From contig JALFTC010000006.1 of NCBI GenBank assembly GCA_022779485.1, forward strand, positions 1 through 64,000: a stretch of DNA of 64,000 nt, written 5' to 3'. Both the position numbers and the translations under genes were made by a program. This DNA comes from Ruminococcus sp. Lineage in GTDB: Bacteria > Bacillota > Clostridia > Oscillospirales > Acutalibacteraceae. Positions 1-9,730 of the stretch are shown here, in pieces (within the stretch, counting starts at the first letter, position 1; each line of letters starts with the position of its first letter). The notes below the pieces were generated by a model. It made no database searches. It saw only the letters and a program-made list of their open reading frames with translations, and was not told the DNA's origin.

Positions 1-884
1 CCTGTTGGCTTTGTTTCAATAGTTTCAGGTTTATCCTCAGGCATAGTTTCAGGCTTAGTAGTTTCAGCAGGAGTACTGCTTGGTTGCTTTGGAACAGTTG
101 TAAAAGGAACCTTACTATTTGTAGTAGGAGGAATAACAGTAGTATTATTTGGTGTAGAGTTGTTACCCTTTGGAGTTTCCTCGCTGTTTGCAGTAATCAA
201 GCCCTTGTCACTCTTGACAGCAGGAGCATTTGTCTGCTGAACTCTAATCTTTGCGTCAATAGAAATTGTGCTGTCGCTTGTGAAAAGCAAAGGAGAAAGG
301 TCATAGCAACAGTATTCAAAGAGGTAGTAGGACTTACCACCGCCAACTGTTACGCCAAGCTTTTGAATGTCGGTTGACTTTGTAAAGCTGGTGCCTGTCT
401 TTTGTATGCCTGATGCTGTATCCGGCTTGAATTTTGCCATATATCCGCTTAACTTATTACCTGACTTAGTAAAGCTTTTAACCGCATTTGATATATCGGT
501 AACTCTTACGAAAAAACTATCGGTTACTTCATTGGTAGTGCCTGTAAAATTAGCACAGTTAAAACCAAGGCTAAGGTAGGAGTTTAGGTTAATTGTACCT
601 GTGTTATCAACCTCAATAAATCTGTATCCTACTGTACCTGCTGACCAGTTTGTATCGCCGGAAATTGCATTGTCAACAGCAACATCATTGCCTTGGGTTG
701 TGCCTGTTGTAAGGAGTGATCCATCTTCGTAATACACATTTACGGTTGCACCAAACTCACCCATTCGGATAACTGTGTTTAGATAGTCTATCTTTGACGT
801 GAGCCATGAAAATGTGAAAGCTGTACACAAGATTAAAGCCATAGCACTAAGTACCACAGTTGAAAGGAAACTTCTCTTATTCAG
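1..884 (-). CDS. SipW-dependent-type surface protein, partial (C-terminus beyond left edge)
   Basis: The reading frame is open to the window edge, giving at least 294 residues. The N-terminus is a short basic stretch and a hydrophobic helix ending in TFSWLTS (about residues 24-30), the aromatic-Trp pattern of the other precursors in this cluster. The middle looks like a beta-rich extracellular domain. From about residue 225 it becomes Thr/Pro/Glu-rich (TTKPETMPEDKPETIETK), like a stalk. No ATG fits. A CTG at 882-884 gives LNKRSFLSTV, which mirrors MNKKSII of the neighbour at 1482-2069, and it overlaps the 3' end of the signal peptidase gene by 8 bp. A GTG 10 codons in is the alternative start. 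Probably a substrate of the adjacent SipW-like peptidase; function unknown. Confidence 0.7.
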   Translation of the reverse strand, partial: MNKRSFLSTVVLSAMALILCTAFTFSWLTSKIDYLNTVIRMGEFGATVNVYYEDGSLLTTGTTQGNDVAVDNAISGDTNWSAGTVGYRFIEVDNTGTINLNSYLSLGFNCANFTGTTNEVTDSFFVRVTDISNAVKSFTKSGNKLSGYMAKFKPDTASGIQKTGTSFTKSTDIQKLGVTVGGGKSYYLFEYCCYDLSPLLFTSDSTISIDAKIRVQQTNAPAVKSDKGLITANSEETPKGNNSTPNNTTVIPPTTNSKVPFTTVPKQPSSTPAETTKPETMPEDKPETIETKPT

Positions 885-1476
885 TTTTGTCTTCAGAGTT
901 TCCGTCTTTCTTGACGGATTCTTCAAATTCTCTTGTAACATTATACTGAACCTTTCTTTTGACTAATCTAAACAGTATTATAAATTCATTACTAAATGCA
1001 AGTAAAATTATTAACAATACTGCAACAAGACCGTATGGTGTGATAAAAAAGCTATATAGAACACCGATAATCGGTACTTCAAATGCCATTTTTCCTAAAA
1101 TCTGCCCCTCATAAACTATAGGGTCAATCTCATGGTTTGCATCACCCTTGGTAGTAAAAAGGAATTGTCCATTAACTTCCTGTATATCTTCTATCCTGTG
1201 GGTAATCACCTTGCCGGCATAACTACCCTCCATACCGTTATATGTGATGATGTCACCGATTTGAAGTGATTTTACATCCACCTTTTTCGTCAATATAACA
1301 TCACCCACAGCCAGCTCAGGTTCCATACTCGGGGAGCTGACACGGTATACCGAATATCCAAAAATTGTGGTATTTCCACCGGTAACTCTCTGCACAAAGA
1401 AAAATATTACCGTAAGCACCATTATAGCCAAAAACACAAAACTAAGGGCGCTGAGTATTTTTCTGACAATCTTCAT
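877..1476 (-). CDS. sipW: SipW-type (ER-type) signal peptidase I
   Basis: A 199-aa membrane protease that would cleave N-terminal signal anchors of exported proteins. Visible features are an N-terminal membrane helix (about 6-28), the nucleophile box SSPSMEP with Ser50, and VITHRI with His93. His replaces the Lys of ordinary bacterial signal peptidase I, the hallmark of SipW/ER-type enzymes. A GDxI/GD core follows, then a C-terminal hydrophobic helix (about 140-170) and a charged tail. I chose the ATG at 1474-1476 because an AGG lies 9 bases upstream; a GTG 8 codons earlier would overlap the preceding gene. It sits between two likely substrates. SipW of Bacillus matures TasA and TapA; the same role here is inferred. 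Confidence 0.9.
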   Translation of the reverse strand: MKIVRKILSALSFVFLAIMVLTVIFFFVQRVTGGNTTIFGYSVYRVSSPSMEPELAVGDVILTKKVDVKSLQIGDIITYNGMEGSYAGKVITHRIEDIQEVNGQFLFTTKGDANHEIDPIVYEGQILGKMAFEVPIIGVLYSFFITPYGLVAVLLIILLAFSNEFIILFRLVKRKVQYNVTREFEESVKKDGNSEDKTE

Positions 1477-1481
1477 ATTTC

Positions 1482-2069
1482 TTATACCTGATAAATACAC
1501 AGATTGCCAAGTGTTATATTAGATAACTCTGTCGCCTGAGATGATAAGGAAATATACCATTCGATAGTAGTACCATTCTTATCATCACTATCAGCTGGGA
1601 CAGATACATTCTCAATTACTGTGACAGTTTGTGTTCCTGCCGAAACACCAGTCTCTGAATTTAAAGGAGATACAGTTCCAATGCGAATGTTATCAGGAAA
1701 TGTACTATTTTCAAGTTTAACAGTAACCTTTGCATCCTTTGGTGACAGATTACTTTTACTGGCTATATTATACACAATGGTTTTAAAATGAATTTTCTTA
1801 CCAGGCTGAAGGGTAGTGTTTATTGTACCTAATGAACCCGATGAACTATTTCTGCTCAATTCAGTATAGGTCAGTCCTTCATCTGAAGAATAAGATGTCT
1901 TAGCATCAATATAATTCATTTTTTCATTCAGACTCATAGTCCTGTTAAAACCCATACTGTTTGCCTCGGCACTACCTGACCTGTCAAACCAAGAGTATGT
2001 CATTACAATCAGTGAAACAATGCACAGTGATGCAACGAGACATCTGTAAATTATTGACTTTTTATTCAT
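1482..2069 (-). CDS. Small SipW-dependent-type exported protein
   Basis: A 195-aa protein with a basic N-terminus, a hydrophobic helix (about 8-23) and the motif MTYSWFDRS (23-31), typical of signal anchors processed by SipW-type peptidases. The rest is Ser/Thr/Asn-rich and predicted beta-rich, ending in TLGNLCIYQV. It is the smallest complete precursor of the operon and lies directly upstream of the second signal peptidase, the arrangement seen for TasA-like proteins with SipW. A TasA/camelysin-like fibre or anchor subunit is the best guess; sequence similarity beyond the N-terminus is not evident by eye. The ATG has AGGTGATGC upstream. Confidence 0.75.
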   Translation of the reverse strand: MNKKSIIYRCLVASLCIVSLIVMTYSWFDRSGSAEANSMGFNRTMSLNEKMNYIDAKTSYSSDEGLTYTELSRNSSSGSLGTINTTLQPGKKIHFKTIVYNIASKSNLSPKDAKVTVKLENSTFPDNIRIGTVSPLNSETGVSAGTQTVTVIENVSVPADSDDKNGTTIEWYISLSSQATELSNITLGNLCIYQV

Positions 2070-2088
2070 ATTGCATCACCTGCTTTCT

Positions 2089-5000
2089 CTAACTATTATC
2101 AAGACTAAGTTGAATTACACCGTCTTTAAAGCCTGTTGATTTATATTTTGTATTATCTCCAATTGTTTCTGAGCCGGAGCTGTTCCAAGTGCTGCCACCA
2201 TCAGGATTCCTTCTGTTTAGAACAAAAGAAGTATATCCTGTTGGTATAGGACACTCATAAATATGATTAGTTGAGTTTATACAAACCATTCTTGCTTCGA
2301 TAGGAGTTCCATCGGTTTTACTAAATTCAACTGTAAAATACGGATTCGCATTATTGCCCCATACATTGTTTACATCAATTTTCAAAACCTTATCACCCCA
2401 GTAGCCTGAGCCGGAATAGGTTGCAGGAACGGGTGTGATTGTTATTGTTCCATCTGAAGCAAGTACTTGACAACTATAATGCTTTGTTGTTACATTATCT
2501 TCATCTTCACCTGCTACACTGTATGAGCCATTAAGACCACTCGGAACAAAGCAACTTGCTTTCAGCTTGTATTCGCTCTCTACATTAATAGTGGTGGTAA
2601 GGGTAAAGGTAGTGCCTTGTGTCAAATACATTTCAAATGGACTTGAGGCATCTTGAAGATTGGTAGTATCTTCGCCAATTTCTAACGAAAGTCCATCAAG
2701 ATTTCCCCAGTTGATTGTAATCATGTATAGTTTGTCAAACTTTGCTAATATCGTAGTATCTGCAGTTACATTTTCATATGTATAACTTGCTGACGGACTT
2801 AATTGAGCACTACTAAGGTAAAAACCCATAAACTTATAGGTATTTTCTGTAGCACTTGCAGTAAGAACTACATTTGAACCGTATTCCACGGAAACACTTG
2901 ACACTGTACTTGATTCAGTACTTGATGCAGGTTTTACTGTAGCGGATACATTGTCACCAGTTATCGCATCTCCGGTTCTGAAATCAACACATTTGACTAC
3001 AACCTTAGGATTATCAGATATATATACCTTTACAGTCTTGTTAGCAACTACAGATGTAATATTATGTGTCCATTCACCAGATTTGGGAGAATATGTATAA
3101 CCTGTTAATTCCACATTGCTGATATAATATCCTGAAGCAGGAGTAACAGAAAGTGACGCTGTGTCATTATATTCAATCAGACTGGAGCTTTGCTCAACTC
3201 CGCCGATTGTAACAGTTGCCTTGTCTGTTGTGATTTCGCCGTTGTAATAAACCTCAACAGACACCTTCGGGTTATCCTTAACTGTAATTACAATGCTGAC
3301 ATCTTCTGTTAAGTTGGTGAACTTGTGAGTCCATTCACCTTTTGCAACATTGTAGGGGTAGCTTCCCCGTGGTTCAATGTTATAGATATAATAACCATCT
3401 GCCGGTTTAACTTTTAATGTTGAACTTCCATTATATTCAATCTGTCCGTCGCCGGTAACAGTTGCCTTGCCGGGATCCTTCACGCCGTTATACATAATTG
3501 TAACGGAAATTGTAGGATTTGCCGCATACTTTGCCTTTAATTTTACATCGCTGGCTGTATCATATACGCTTTCTGAGGTGATTAGCTCTTCATCCAGATA
3601 CCAGCCAATAAATGAGGAATTGTCTTTTTTAGGTGTTGGAAGATCGCCATAAGTACTGTTGTAAGCAACCTTTTTGGAAGTTGGAGTTACACTTCCCCCA
3701 TCAGGGTCAAAGGTAACGGTGTATTCAATGGGTTCATAAGTACCATAGAAAGTCATGTCACCGGTTGAACCGCTTGGAATTGTAGTTGTTAAAGAACCTG
3801 TTGTACTTCCAATGTGCCAACCGCTGAATTTATATCCATCCTTGGGTGCCGGAGAAGGAAGTGTTCTTTCGGCTTCAGTTGACTCAATGGTGTAAGTTTT
3901 TGGATTTAATGTATTATCTACTTTACTATTAATATGATATGTAATATTATATGTTATTGGTTTAAATGTTGCTTTTACTGTAACATTCTGAGCCGGCATA
4001 GTAAAGCTATCTGTAAATGCTGTGTCGTTAAAGGTTAAGGTGTCAAGCTCATAGCCCTCATTAGGAGTAATCTTAAGGTCTGAAACTGAAACAGTAGCGT
4101 TAGCCAATGCTTCTGTTGGACCGGAAACAGTACCTTTATCGTTATGAGTGTATGTGATACTATAATTTGTTGGTGTTGTATATTCATACCACAGTTTGTA
4201 GTTAGAAGAATCGGTTGTATCAAGCCAGATTACTACATCCTTTTTGGTTGTGGCAGTAGTATCTAAAAACTTTAGGAGTCGGGATTCTTCTGTATTTGTA
4301 TCATTTGCTCTGTATGTAAGGGTAAATTTGTTATCCTTTGTATTATTGTGGAAAGTATGACCGGAGTTACTACTACCGCCATACCAGACACCTTCATTGC
4401 CGTTACCGGTATGGATGTAGAAGAATTGATCTTTGTCACCATATGTTTCATTAATTGTTCCTGACAGTTCAGCTACAGTCTTACCAGTTTCATACTTATA
4501 ACGTCCATCACTAACCTTAGTAAAAGGCATATCTAAATATTTATAATCCCATTTATGTTCATTAAATCTACCTGTAATGTAATAGGTGACTACGTCAGAT
4601 ACTACAACATTAACAGTTGTTTCCACCGATTTATATCCATCGCAGGTTGCAACAACCTTAAAGGTGTAGGTACCTGCTACGGTTGGAGTAAATACAACTG
4701 ATGCAGAAGGATCGCTTGTTGTTACCACTGATGTATCACTGCCAAATGAGCCACCAAGTCCGGTTGTTTCTGTGAATGTGTATGTAACATCACCGGCAGA
4801 GCTATGTTTATTCTGAAGTTCTGCTGTCAATGTGAAGGAAGTGTTCTTCTCAACAGCTTCCGGTACTGATGTAAGATTTACGCTGTCGGCAAGGTTAGGT
4901 GTAAGGTTTACAACACTAAAAGTATCAGTATCTGCAAGAACATAGATGTTACCGTCATAGAGAACAGTCAAAAGCTTATATCCTGTACCCACAGGAAGTG

Positions 5001-6135
5001 CTGATGTGTCCACCTTACCGTCAGTAAGAGAAACTTCTGTGTAATTAGTTCCATCATAAAGATAGTATTTGAAACGATTAGTTAAGCCCAAACTGGAAAT
5101 ACCGGGACCGGGCTGTGTTGAAGTGCTTACAGAAAGTTTTCCTCCAACATTAACTGTGTCATGAATAGTGGTGGTTGCAGTCTTGGTTGAGCCTGCGTCA
5201 TAGGAATAAAGATAGTTTTTATCATTAAAATCAAGTTGTGCAAAGGCTGAATCATCTTTTTTATCACGAACAATATATGTACCGCCGGCTTCTATCGACC
5301 CTTTAAGACCGGATGCCCAGTGACCTTGATAATATTGAATATCTGTTGATAAGGTTGCGACACCGAATATATGTTCTACATCAATATTATGTGTTATTGA
5401 AAGGGAAACTGTTGCTTTAGCACTGCCAGTGTTATTATTAGACATAAAATAGTAATTAGTTTGTTTCCATTCAGATTTCTCACCGCCGTAAACCATTACC
5501 TTTTCGCCTTTAAGTACAGACAACAAGTTTTCGTCTGTAACTACAGGGTCGGGGTCAGGGTCAACCGGGTCGCTACCTGAATAGGTTGACCAAGATGTAG
5601 TATCCAAATCATAACAATTCATTCCACTTGTGATTGCTACATCGTTTTGGGTGATTTTATTGTTTTGGTCACTCTTAAATAAAACATAATTAAAATCATA
5701 TGTTTTATCTCCGATAAGAGTATATGAATAATAATACTTTCCATCAATAGAACCCATGCTTGTCATTTGAGGGGAGGAAGTCCAATCGGTATAATTATAG
5801 TTAGTATTATTAGAATCCCTGTACCATATATGAGCATAAACTGTTGAGTATTCGGTGGCACTACGGAAATAAATTGTATCTCCAACTTTTATACCAGTTG
5901 AAAGTAACTCTACACTCGCCCCGCTTGCTATTAAATCTTTTGTCTTTGCAGGGGTGGTGTTTGTGGTGGTGTTTATGTCTTCAAGGAGTGATGTTGTATC
6001 GGTAATGGTTAAATTACTGCCAAGGGTCTTTGCTCCTGCCGAGAAATTGGCACAGCACAGCATAGCTAATGCCAAAACTAAAGCAGTAGCTGTACTGATA
6101 TACCTTGTGCAATTTTCAGCAAATGACTTTTTCAT
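2089..6135 (-). CDS. Giant secreted multi-repeat surface protein with starch-binding-like and InlB-type repeats
   Basis: A 1348-aa protein with a conventional Sec signal peptide (cleavage likely after SAGA, about residue 35), unlike its neighbours. Modules by eye: about 85-185 resembles a CBM26-type starch-binding domain (aromatic-rich, MNCYDLDTTSW end); an Asp-Pro linker (PDPDPDPVV) near 195; Ig-like beta domains near 420-510; a stretch starting YYITGRFNEHKW; a GYELDTLTFN-type bacterial repeat; two Listeria-Bacteroides (Flg_new/InlB B) repeats with GYKFSGWHI and SFIGWYLDEE; two tandem repeats containing GYYI and GEWTH; and a C-terminal aromatic beta domain. No LPXTG, SLH or dockerin is visible, so how it stays on the cell is unknown. 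It is probably an adhesin or ligand-binding partner of the fibre. Carbohydrate binding is inferred. Confidence 0.75.
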   Translation of the reverse strand: MKKSFAENCTRYISTATALVLALAMLCCANFSAGAKTLGSNLTITDTTSLLEDINTTTNTTPAKTKDLIASGASVELLSTGIKVGDTIYFRSATEYSTVYAHIWYRDSNNTNYNYTDWTSSPQMTSMGSIDGKYYYSYTLIGDKTYDFNYVLFKSDQNNKITQNDVAITSGMNCYDLDTTSWSTYSGSDPVDPDPDPVVTDENLLSVLKGEKVMVYGGEKSEWKQTNYYFMSNNNTGSAKATVSLSITHNIDVEHIFGVATLSTDIQYYQGHWASGLKGSIEAGGTYIVRDKKDDSAFAQLDFNDKNYLYSYDAGSTKTATTTIHDTVNVGGKLSVSTSTQPGPGISSLGLTNRFKYYLYDGTNYTEVSLTDGKVDTSALPVGTGYKLLTVLYDGNIYVLADTDTFSVVNLTPNLADSVNLTSVPEAVEKNTSFTLTAELQNKHSSAGDVTYTFTETTGLGGSFGSDTSVVTTSDPSASVVFTPTVAGTYTFKVVATCDGYKSVETTVNVVVSDVVTYYITGRFNEHKWDYKYLDMPFTKVSDGRYKYETGKTVAELSGTINETYGDKDQFFYIHTGNGNEGVWYGGSSNSGHTFHNNTKDNKFTLTYRANDTNTEESRLLKFLDTTATTKKDVVIWLDTTDSSNYKLWYEYTTPTNYSITYTHNDKGTVSGPTEALANATVSVSDLKITPNEGYELDTLTFNDTAFTDSFTMPAQNVTVKATFKPITYNITYHINSKVDNTLNPKTYTIESTEAERTLPSPAPKDGYKFSGWHIGSTTGSLTTTIPSGSTGDMTFYGTYEPIEYTVTFDPDGGSVTPTSKKVAYNSTYGDLPTPKKDNSSFIGWYLDEELITSESVYDTASDVKLKAKYAANPTISVTIMYNGVKDPGKATVTGDGQIEYNGSSTLKVKPADGYYIYNIEPRGSYPYNVAKGEWTHKFTNLTEDVSIVITVKDNPKVSVEVYYNGEITTDKATVTIGGVEQSSSLIEYNDTASLSVTPASGYYISNVELTGYTYSPKSGEWTHNITSVVANKTVKVYISDNPKVVVKCVDFRTGDAITGDNVSATVKPASSTESSTVSSVSVEYGSNVVLTASATENTYKFMGFYLSSAQLSPSASYTYENVTADTTILAKFDKLYMITINWGNLDGLSLEIGEDTTNLQDASSPFEMYLTQGTTFTLTTTINVESEYKLKASCFVPSGLNGSYSVAGEDEDNVTTKHYSCQVLASDGTITITPVPATYSGSGYWGDKVLKIDVNNVWGNNANPYFTVEFSKTDGTPIEARMVCINSTNHIYECPIPTGYTSFVLNRRNPDGGSTWNSSGSETIGDNTKYKSTGFKDGVIQLSLDNS

Positions 6136-6144
6136 AATAACCTC

Positions 6145-7254
6145 TTATTCTGCATCCTTTGTGTAATCTGTAATGGTATAGTAAACTTCTGTTTCACTGG
6201 TTCTGCCATCTGCATACCAGGTGTATGTATGGGTTTCACTCGTTCCCTGCTTTGAAAATTCAAAATCAACACGGGTAACATTTGATATGTCACTAATAAC
6301 AGCAGTTTTCTTAATACAGTTATTGTCGTCATATAAATATAACAACGGTTTATCCTCTGCGCCGATGATTGGATTGTTATTACTATCATAGGCTGTATAT
6401 GTACCGTTATCACAATCTGACATAAACTGCTCAACTGTTCCGTCATAAATGTAGATATACTTATTGGATGTATCATACCAGTTTGTATTTATCTGAAAAT
6501 TAACATTAAGACCGGTATTTGACGCAATAAGTGGATCATCGGAAGTATCTTCGCCTTCAAGCCAGATTGTTATCTCTACTTTAGCAGTTCTATTTCCACC
6601 CAATGTAAAAATCGGGCTTGCTTCACTTACACATTCAGAAAAAGCCTTTGGGTCTACTGTTGTTTTTGTAGTTGTGCTATTTGCAGGGGAATACTCAGCA
6701 CCTGAATTTGAGAAAATTGTTGTTTCTGTAGAACTGCCTATTGTTCTCTTAATTGCCATTCTTAATGAATTTGCAACAGCTGTTTCTTTACCGCCATATA
6801 CAGATTTTATAAATTGCGAATCAAAGAAAAACTTTGTATCTTGGCTACAGGTTGATGTAATATTAATATCAAAAGCAATATAGCTTACGCCTCTGTAATT
6901 TTTGTCAAGTTTAATGTATGAATCACCTTTTTTGTAATAGAAATTTTCACCATCTGCTGAAGAAACCTGAGACAGCTTTATTCCATCTACGAAATCAGCA
7001 TACTCGTTTAATGAAATATACTTACTGCCAATATCCTTACCCACACTTAAATTATGAAGATACTTATCATAATTCTCAGGGTTTCTTTTGATATTCCCTT
7101 CGTTAAGATTGAGATTCATATCTGTACTTTGTTCAATCCAGCTGTAGGTTGTAACTCCGCCGACAACTACCACAAGGATAAGTGCTACAACGGTGAGGAT
7201 AATATTAAATTTTCTGCCCTTTGGTGAAAGTGGCTTTTTCTCTCTCCTATCCAT
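6145..7254 (-). CDS. SipW-dependent-type surface protein with extra C-terminal module
   Basis: A 369-aa protein. Basic cytoplasmic start, membrane helix (about 17-33) ending TTYSWIEQS (35-43). The core (about 44-258) shows the family marks seen across this operon: VSSADGENFYY, SLRMAIKR, and KVEITIWLEGEDTSDD near 225-240. After the core there is an added module (about 260-369), rich in Tyr/Trp/Asp and ending YYTITDYTKDAE; it resembles the aromatic beta modules of the giant protein just downstream. This suggests a decorated subunit such as a tip or adhesive protein. The gap to the downstream gene is only 9 bp. The start has AAAGGAGGTGC. Confidence 0.75.
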   Translation of the reverse strand: MDRREKKPLSPKGRKFNIILTVVALILVVVVGGVTTYSWIEQSTDMNLNLNEGNIKRNPENYDKYLHNLSVGKDIGSKYISLNEYADFVDGIKLSQVSSADGENFYYKKGDSYIKLDKNYRGVSYIAFDINITSTCSQDTKFFFDSQFIKSVYGGKETAVANSLRMAIKRTIGSSTETTIFSNSGAEYSPANSTTTKTTVDPKAFSECVSEASPIFTLGGNRTAKVEITIWLEGEDTSDDPLIASNTGLNVNFQINTNWYDTSNKYIYIYDGTVEQFMSDCDNGTYTAYDSNNNPIIGAEDKPLLYLYDDNNCIKKTAVISDISNVTRVDFEFSKQGTSETHTYTWYADGRTSETEVYYTITDYTKDAE

Positions 7255-7284
7255 TATAGCACCTCCTTTTAGAATAATTTTAAT

Positions 7285-9702
7285 TTACGGAAGATCGGAA
7301 TCTTCACTTGAAATTATATTTATATGTGGCTTATAACTGCTTGAACCGGTTGGGTTGTTTTTCATATTATTCTTAAAATTGTTTCCTTGTACAGTTTTAT
7401 TGCTATCATAATAGAACTGGTCATACTGGTCGTTGTCTACCAAATTAATATTAGGTGTTTTTTTGGAATCATCAATATTAAAAACAATCATTTCGTACTG
7501 ACCGGGAACATCATGGTAGAATATCTCCTGCCCGATATCATCTTTTAACTTATTACCATTTCCGTCATCAGTGGCAGTAACCTCTGTTCCTTGCCACTTT
7601 GCTTCTTGGACAACATTATTACCAGTACCAGTAAAACAATAGGCATACATTTTACCTTTCCATCCCATTGTGCTACTATGACTTGGATATGTAAAGTACA
7701 CTCTTCTCTTATCAAAGGAATCAACAATAGATACCTTTGAAATAGTTGAAATTTCTGCACCTGCCGTATTATTAAGCCTTGTTGCCCAATCGTTGCTCCA
7801 GTCGGTACTTGATGAGTTTGAACCTGCCATACGGCAATAGGAGAGATTATCATAGCCTGTTGGTAAAACATATGCATAATATGTTTTGTTCAAAGATGAC
7901 ATTTCCCACTTTGCAAGGCTAATCCACTTTTTATTATCAGTATCAGGGGTATATAAATATGCTGAATAGCTTACATCTCTGTATTTATCAGCAATATCAT
8001 AAATTTTGCCGTTACCTAAGTAATACAAACCGGTGCCCCAATAGCTGGTTAAGCTGTTATTTGTATTAGCAAAGTAATTAGATGTTGTAACATTAGCCTG
8101 CCAACCGTTGCCGAATGATACCAAATCACCCGGTTGACTATTTGTACCAAGCTGATAAGGAACAATACCGGCATCGGTTACTGTTATATCATCTGTGGTT
8201 TTGAAAACACTTGTATTATACAGCCTTTCATTAGTCTTTTCATTATACATTCTGTATCTAAGATTTGCAGTCAAAGACTTTCCATACTGTTTATATGAAA
8301 GTTTCATATTCAAATATGGAATGTTTTTTGCAGTTGACGCCATATTATTTCTGGTATATGCGTACATACCTACTTGGTCTGTACAGTCATATGAGAACTG
8401 GTCAAACATCTTGATTTCTGCAAAATTATCTGCAGTAAAATTGCCCCAAAGTCCGGCTGAATAATTATTCAAATCAGCTGGGTAGTAATATGTAGTAGTG
8501 CCAACAGTCTTAGTGCCCTCGGCAAAATCGCCAAGAATATTGTACTGTCTGCTAAGACCTTTTTTCCTTTGTTCCGGTGTGCCTGTACTATTCAATTCAG
8601 CAGCACCGGGGATTTCCAACGGTCCCCAGTAGTCCCATTTTGTCGAAGCAGATGTTTTTGAATATCTTCTAATATAAATCCTCGTGTAGCTCTGAGGAAT
8701 TGTTGCTGTCCAAGTCTTTCCGTCAGAATCTAACTTAAGTTGGTAATAATCAAGCTCAGAAAGTGACTTATCCAAGGAATAGTTTTCAGCATTAATTACA
8801 AACAAATTAGCTGTTTCGCTTGGGCTATCGCCGTTCTTAATCCAGTTATCTACTGTTCTGTCAACAACTGTAAGATTATTTGTGTAATCCATTTTTGTTG
8901 TAAGTGTTAATGATATGTTTATATCATTTTTATCTACAATATTATTAGTAAAATCACCGCTTGCTCCTTCAAGCCATACGGAAACTGTGACTTTTTTAGT
9001 TTCTCCGCTTTTGATAACAAAAATTGCATTTCCTTCAGAATAGGTATAGTTGCTCAGCGCATTAACATACTGTGGTGAAACATTTGCTTCACCTGCATCA
9101 TTCTTAATGGAAGAAACTGCGTTAGTGCTGCTATTATCATAGCCTTTTAAAACTGTATTACTGAATATTGTAGGAGTACCGCCATCATGACTGTCTATTG
9201 ATACTCTTACATATTCTGAACCTGTTCCGCTAATTGATGAAAGACCTGAAAGGTAAACATTTGTAGGTTCGCTTACCTCTGTTCTTAAAGAAAAGCTAAG
9301 CTGCAATATTCTCTTATTAGTACCCTTATCGGATTTACCATCATAGATATCGGATGCATTGGCTCTTCTAAACCTGAGTTCACCAGTCTTAACACCGTCA
9401 CCAGCAGTTTGTTCATTAAAACTATCATCAGGAACAAAGAAATCCCTGCCGTTTGCAGACGACACTTCTCTTAGGTCAAATCCTTTGATACCAATGGTGT
9501 TGCTGTCGGAATCCTCCCATTGAGCGTCAAGCCCTGTGTCGAGATTCAGTGACATTTCATTCGTCTGAACTGTGTCAACATTGCTACTATCAACCCATGA
9601 ATATGTTGCAACAACTAAGAGGCACACAATCAAGACAAGGGAAGTAACCGAAAGTATTACACTTGTACTTTTCCTTTCAAGCATACTTTTTCTCTTATCC
9701 AA
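7285..9702 (-). CDS. Large SipW-dependent-type surface protein, modular
   Basis: An 805-aa protein starting at TTG (9700-9702) with GGAGG seven bases upstream. Residues 13-31 form a membrane helix ending in VATYSWVDSS (31-40). The N-terminal core (about 41-275) carries the operon-wide motifs VSSANGRDFFVPDD (near 80-93), EYVRVSID and KVTVSVWLEGASGDF (237-251). The remaining 530 residues contain several Tyr/Trp/Asn-rich modules (TWTATIPQSYTRIYIRR, ITSYWGTGLYYLG-like stretches, a Cys-containing segment) resembling carbohydrate-binding or adhesin repeats. No sortase signal. Likely a surface adhesin built on the same anchor/core as the smaller subunits; its ligand is unknown. Confidence 0.75.
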   Translation of the reverse strand: MDKRKSMLERKSTSVILSVTSLVLIVCLLVVATYSWVDSSNVDTVQTNEMSLNLDTGLDAQWEDSDSNTIGIKGFDLREVSSANGRDFFVPDDSFNEQTAGDGVKTGELRFRRANASDIYDGKSDKGTNKRILQLSFSLRTEVSEPTNVYLSGLSSISGTGSEYVRVSIDSHDGGTPTIFSNTVLKGYDNSSTNAVSSIKNDAGEANVSPQYVNALSNYTYSEGNAIFVIKSGETKKVTVSVWLEGASGDFTNNIVDKNDINISLTLTTKMDYTNNLTVVDRTVDNWIKNGDSPSETANLFVINAENYSLDKSLSELDYYQLKLDSDGKTWTATIPQSYTRIYIRRYSKTSASTKWDYWGPLEIPGAAELNSTGTPEQRKKGLSRQYNILGDFAEGTKTVGTTTYYYPADLNNYSAGLWGNFTADNFAEIKMFDQFSYDCTDQVGMYAYTRNNMASTAKNIPYLNMKLSYKQYGKSLTANLRYRMYNEKTNERLYNTSVFKTTDDITVTDAGIVPYQLGTNSQPGDLVSFGNGWQANVTTSNYFANTNNSLTSYWGTGLYYLGNGKIYDIADKYRDVSYSAYLYTPDTDNKKWISLAKWEMSSLNKTYYAYVLPTGYDNLSYCRMAGSNSSSTDWSNDWATRLNNTAGAEISTISKVSIVDSFDKRRVYFTYPSHSSTMGWKGKMYAYCFTGTGNNVVQEAKWQGTEVTATDDGNGNKLKDDIGQEIFYHDVPGQYEMIVFNIDDSKKTPNINLVDNDQYDQFYYDSNKTVQGNNFKNNMKNNPTGSSSYKPHINIISSEDSDLP

Positions 9703-9730
9703 TTTTGCACCTCCTCTTTATTTCTAATTT

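Noticed and set aside
84-579. Two plus-strand frames at the left edge
   Set aside because: The minus strand carries one continuous frame with signal anchor and stalk across this stretch; the plus frames overlap and lack ribosome sites.
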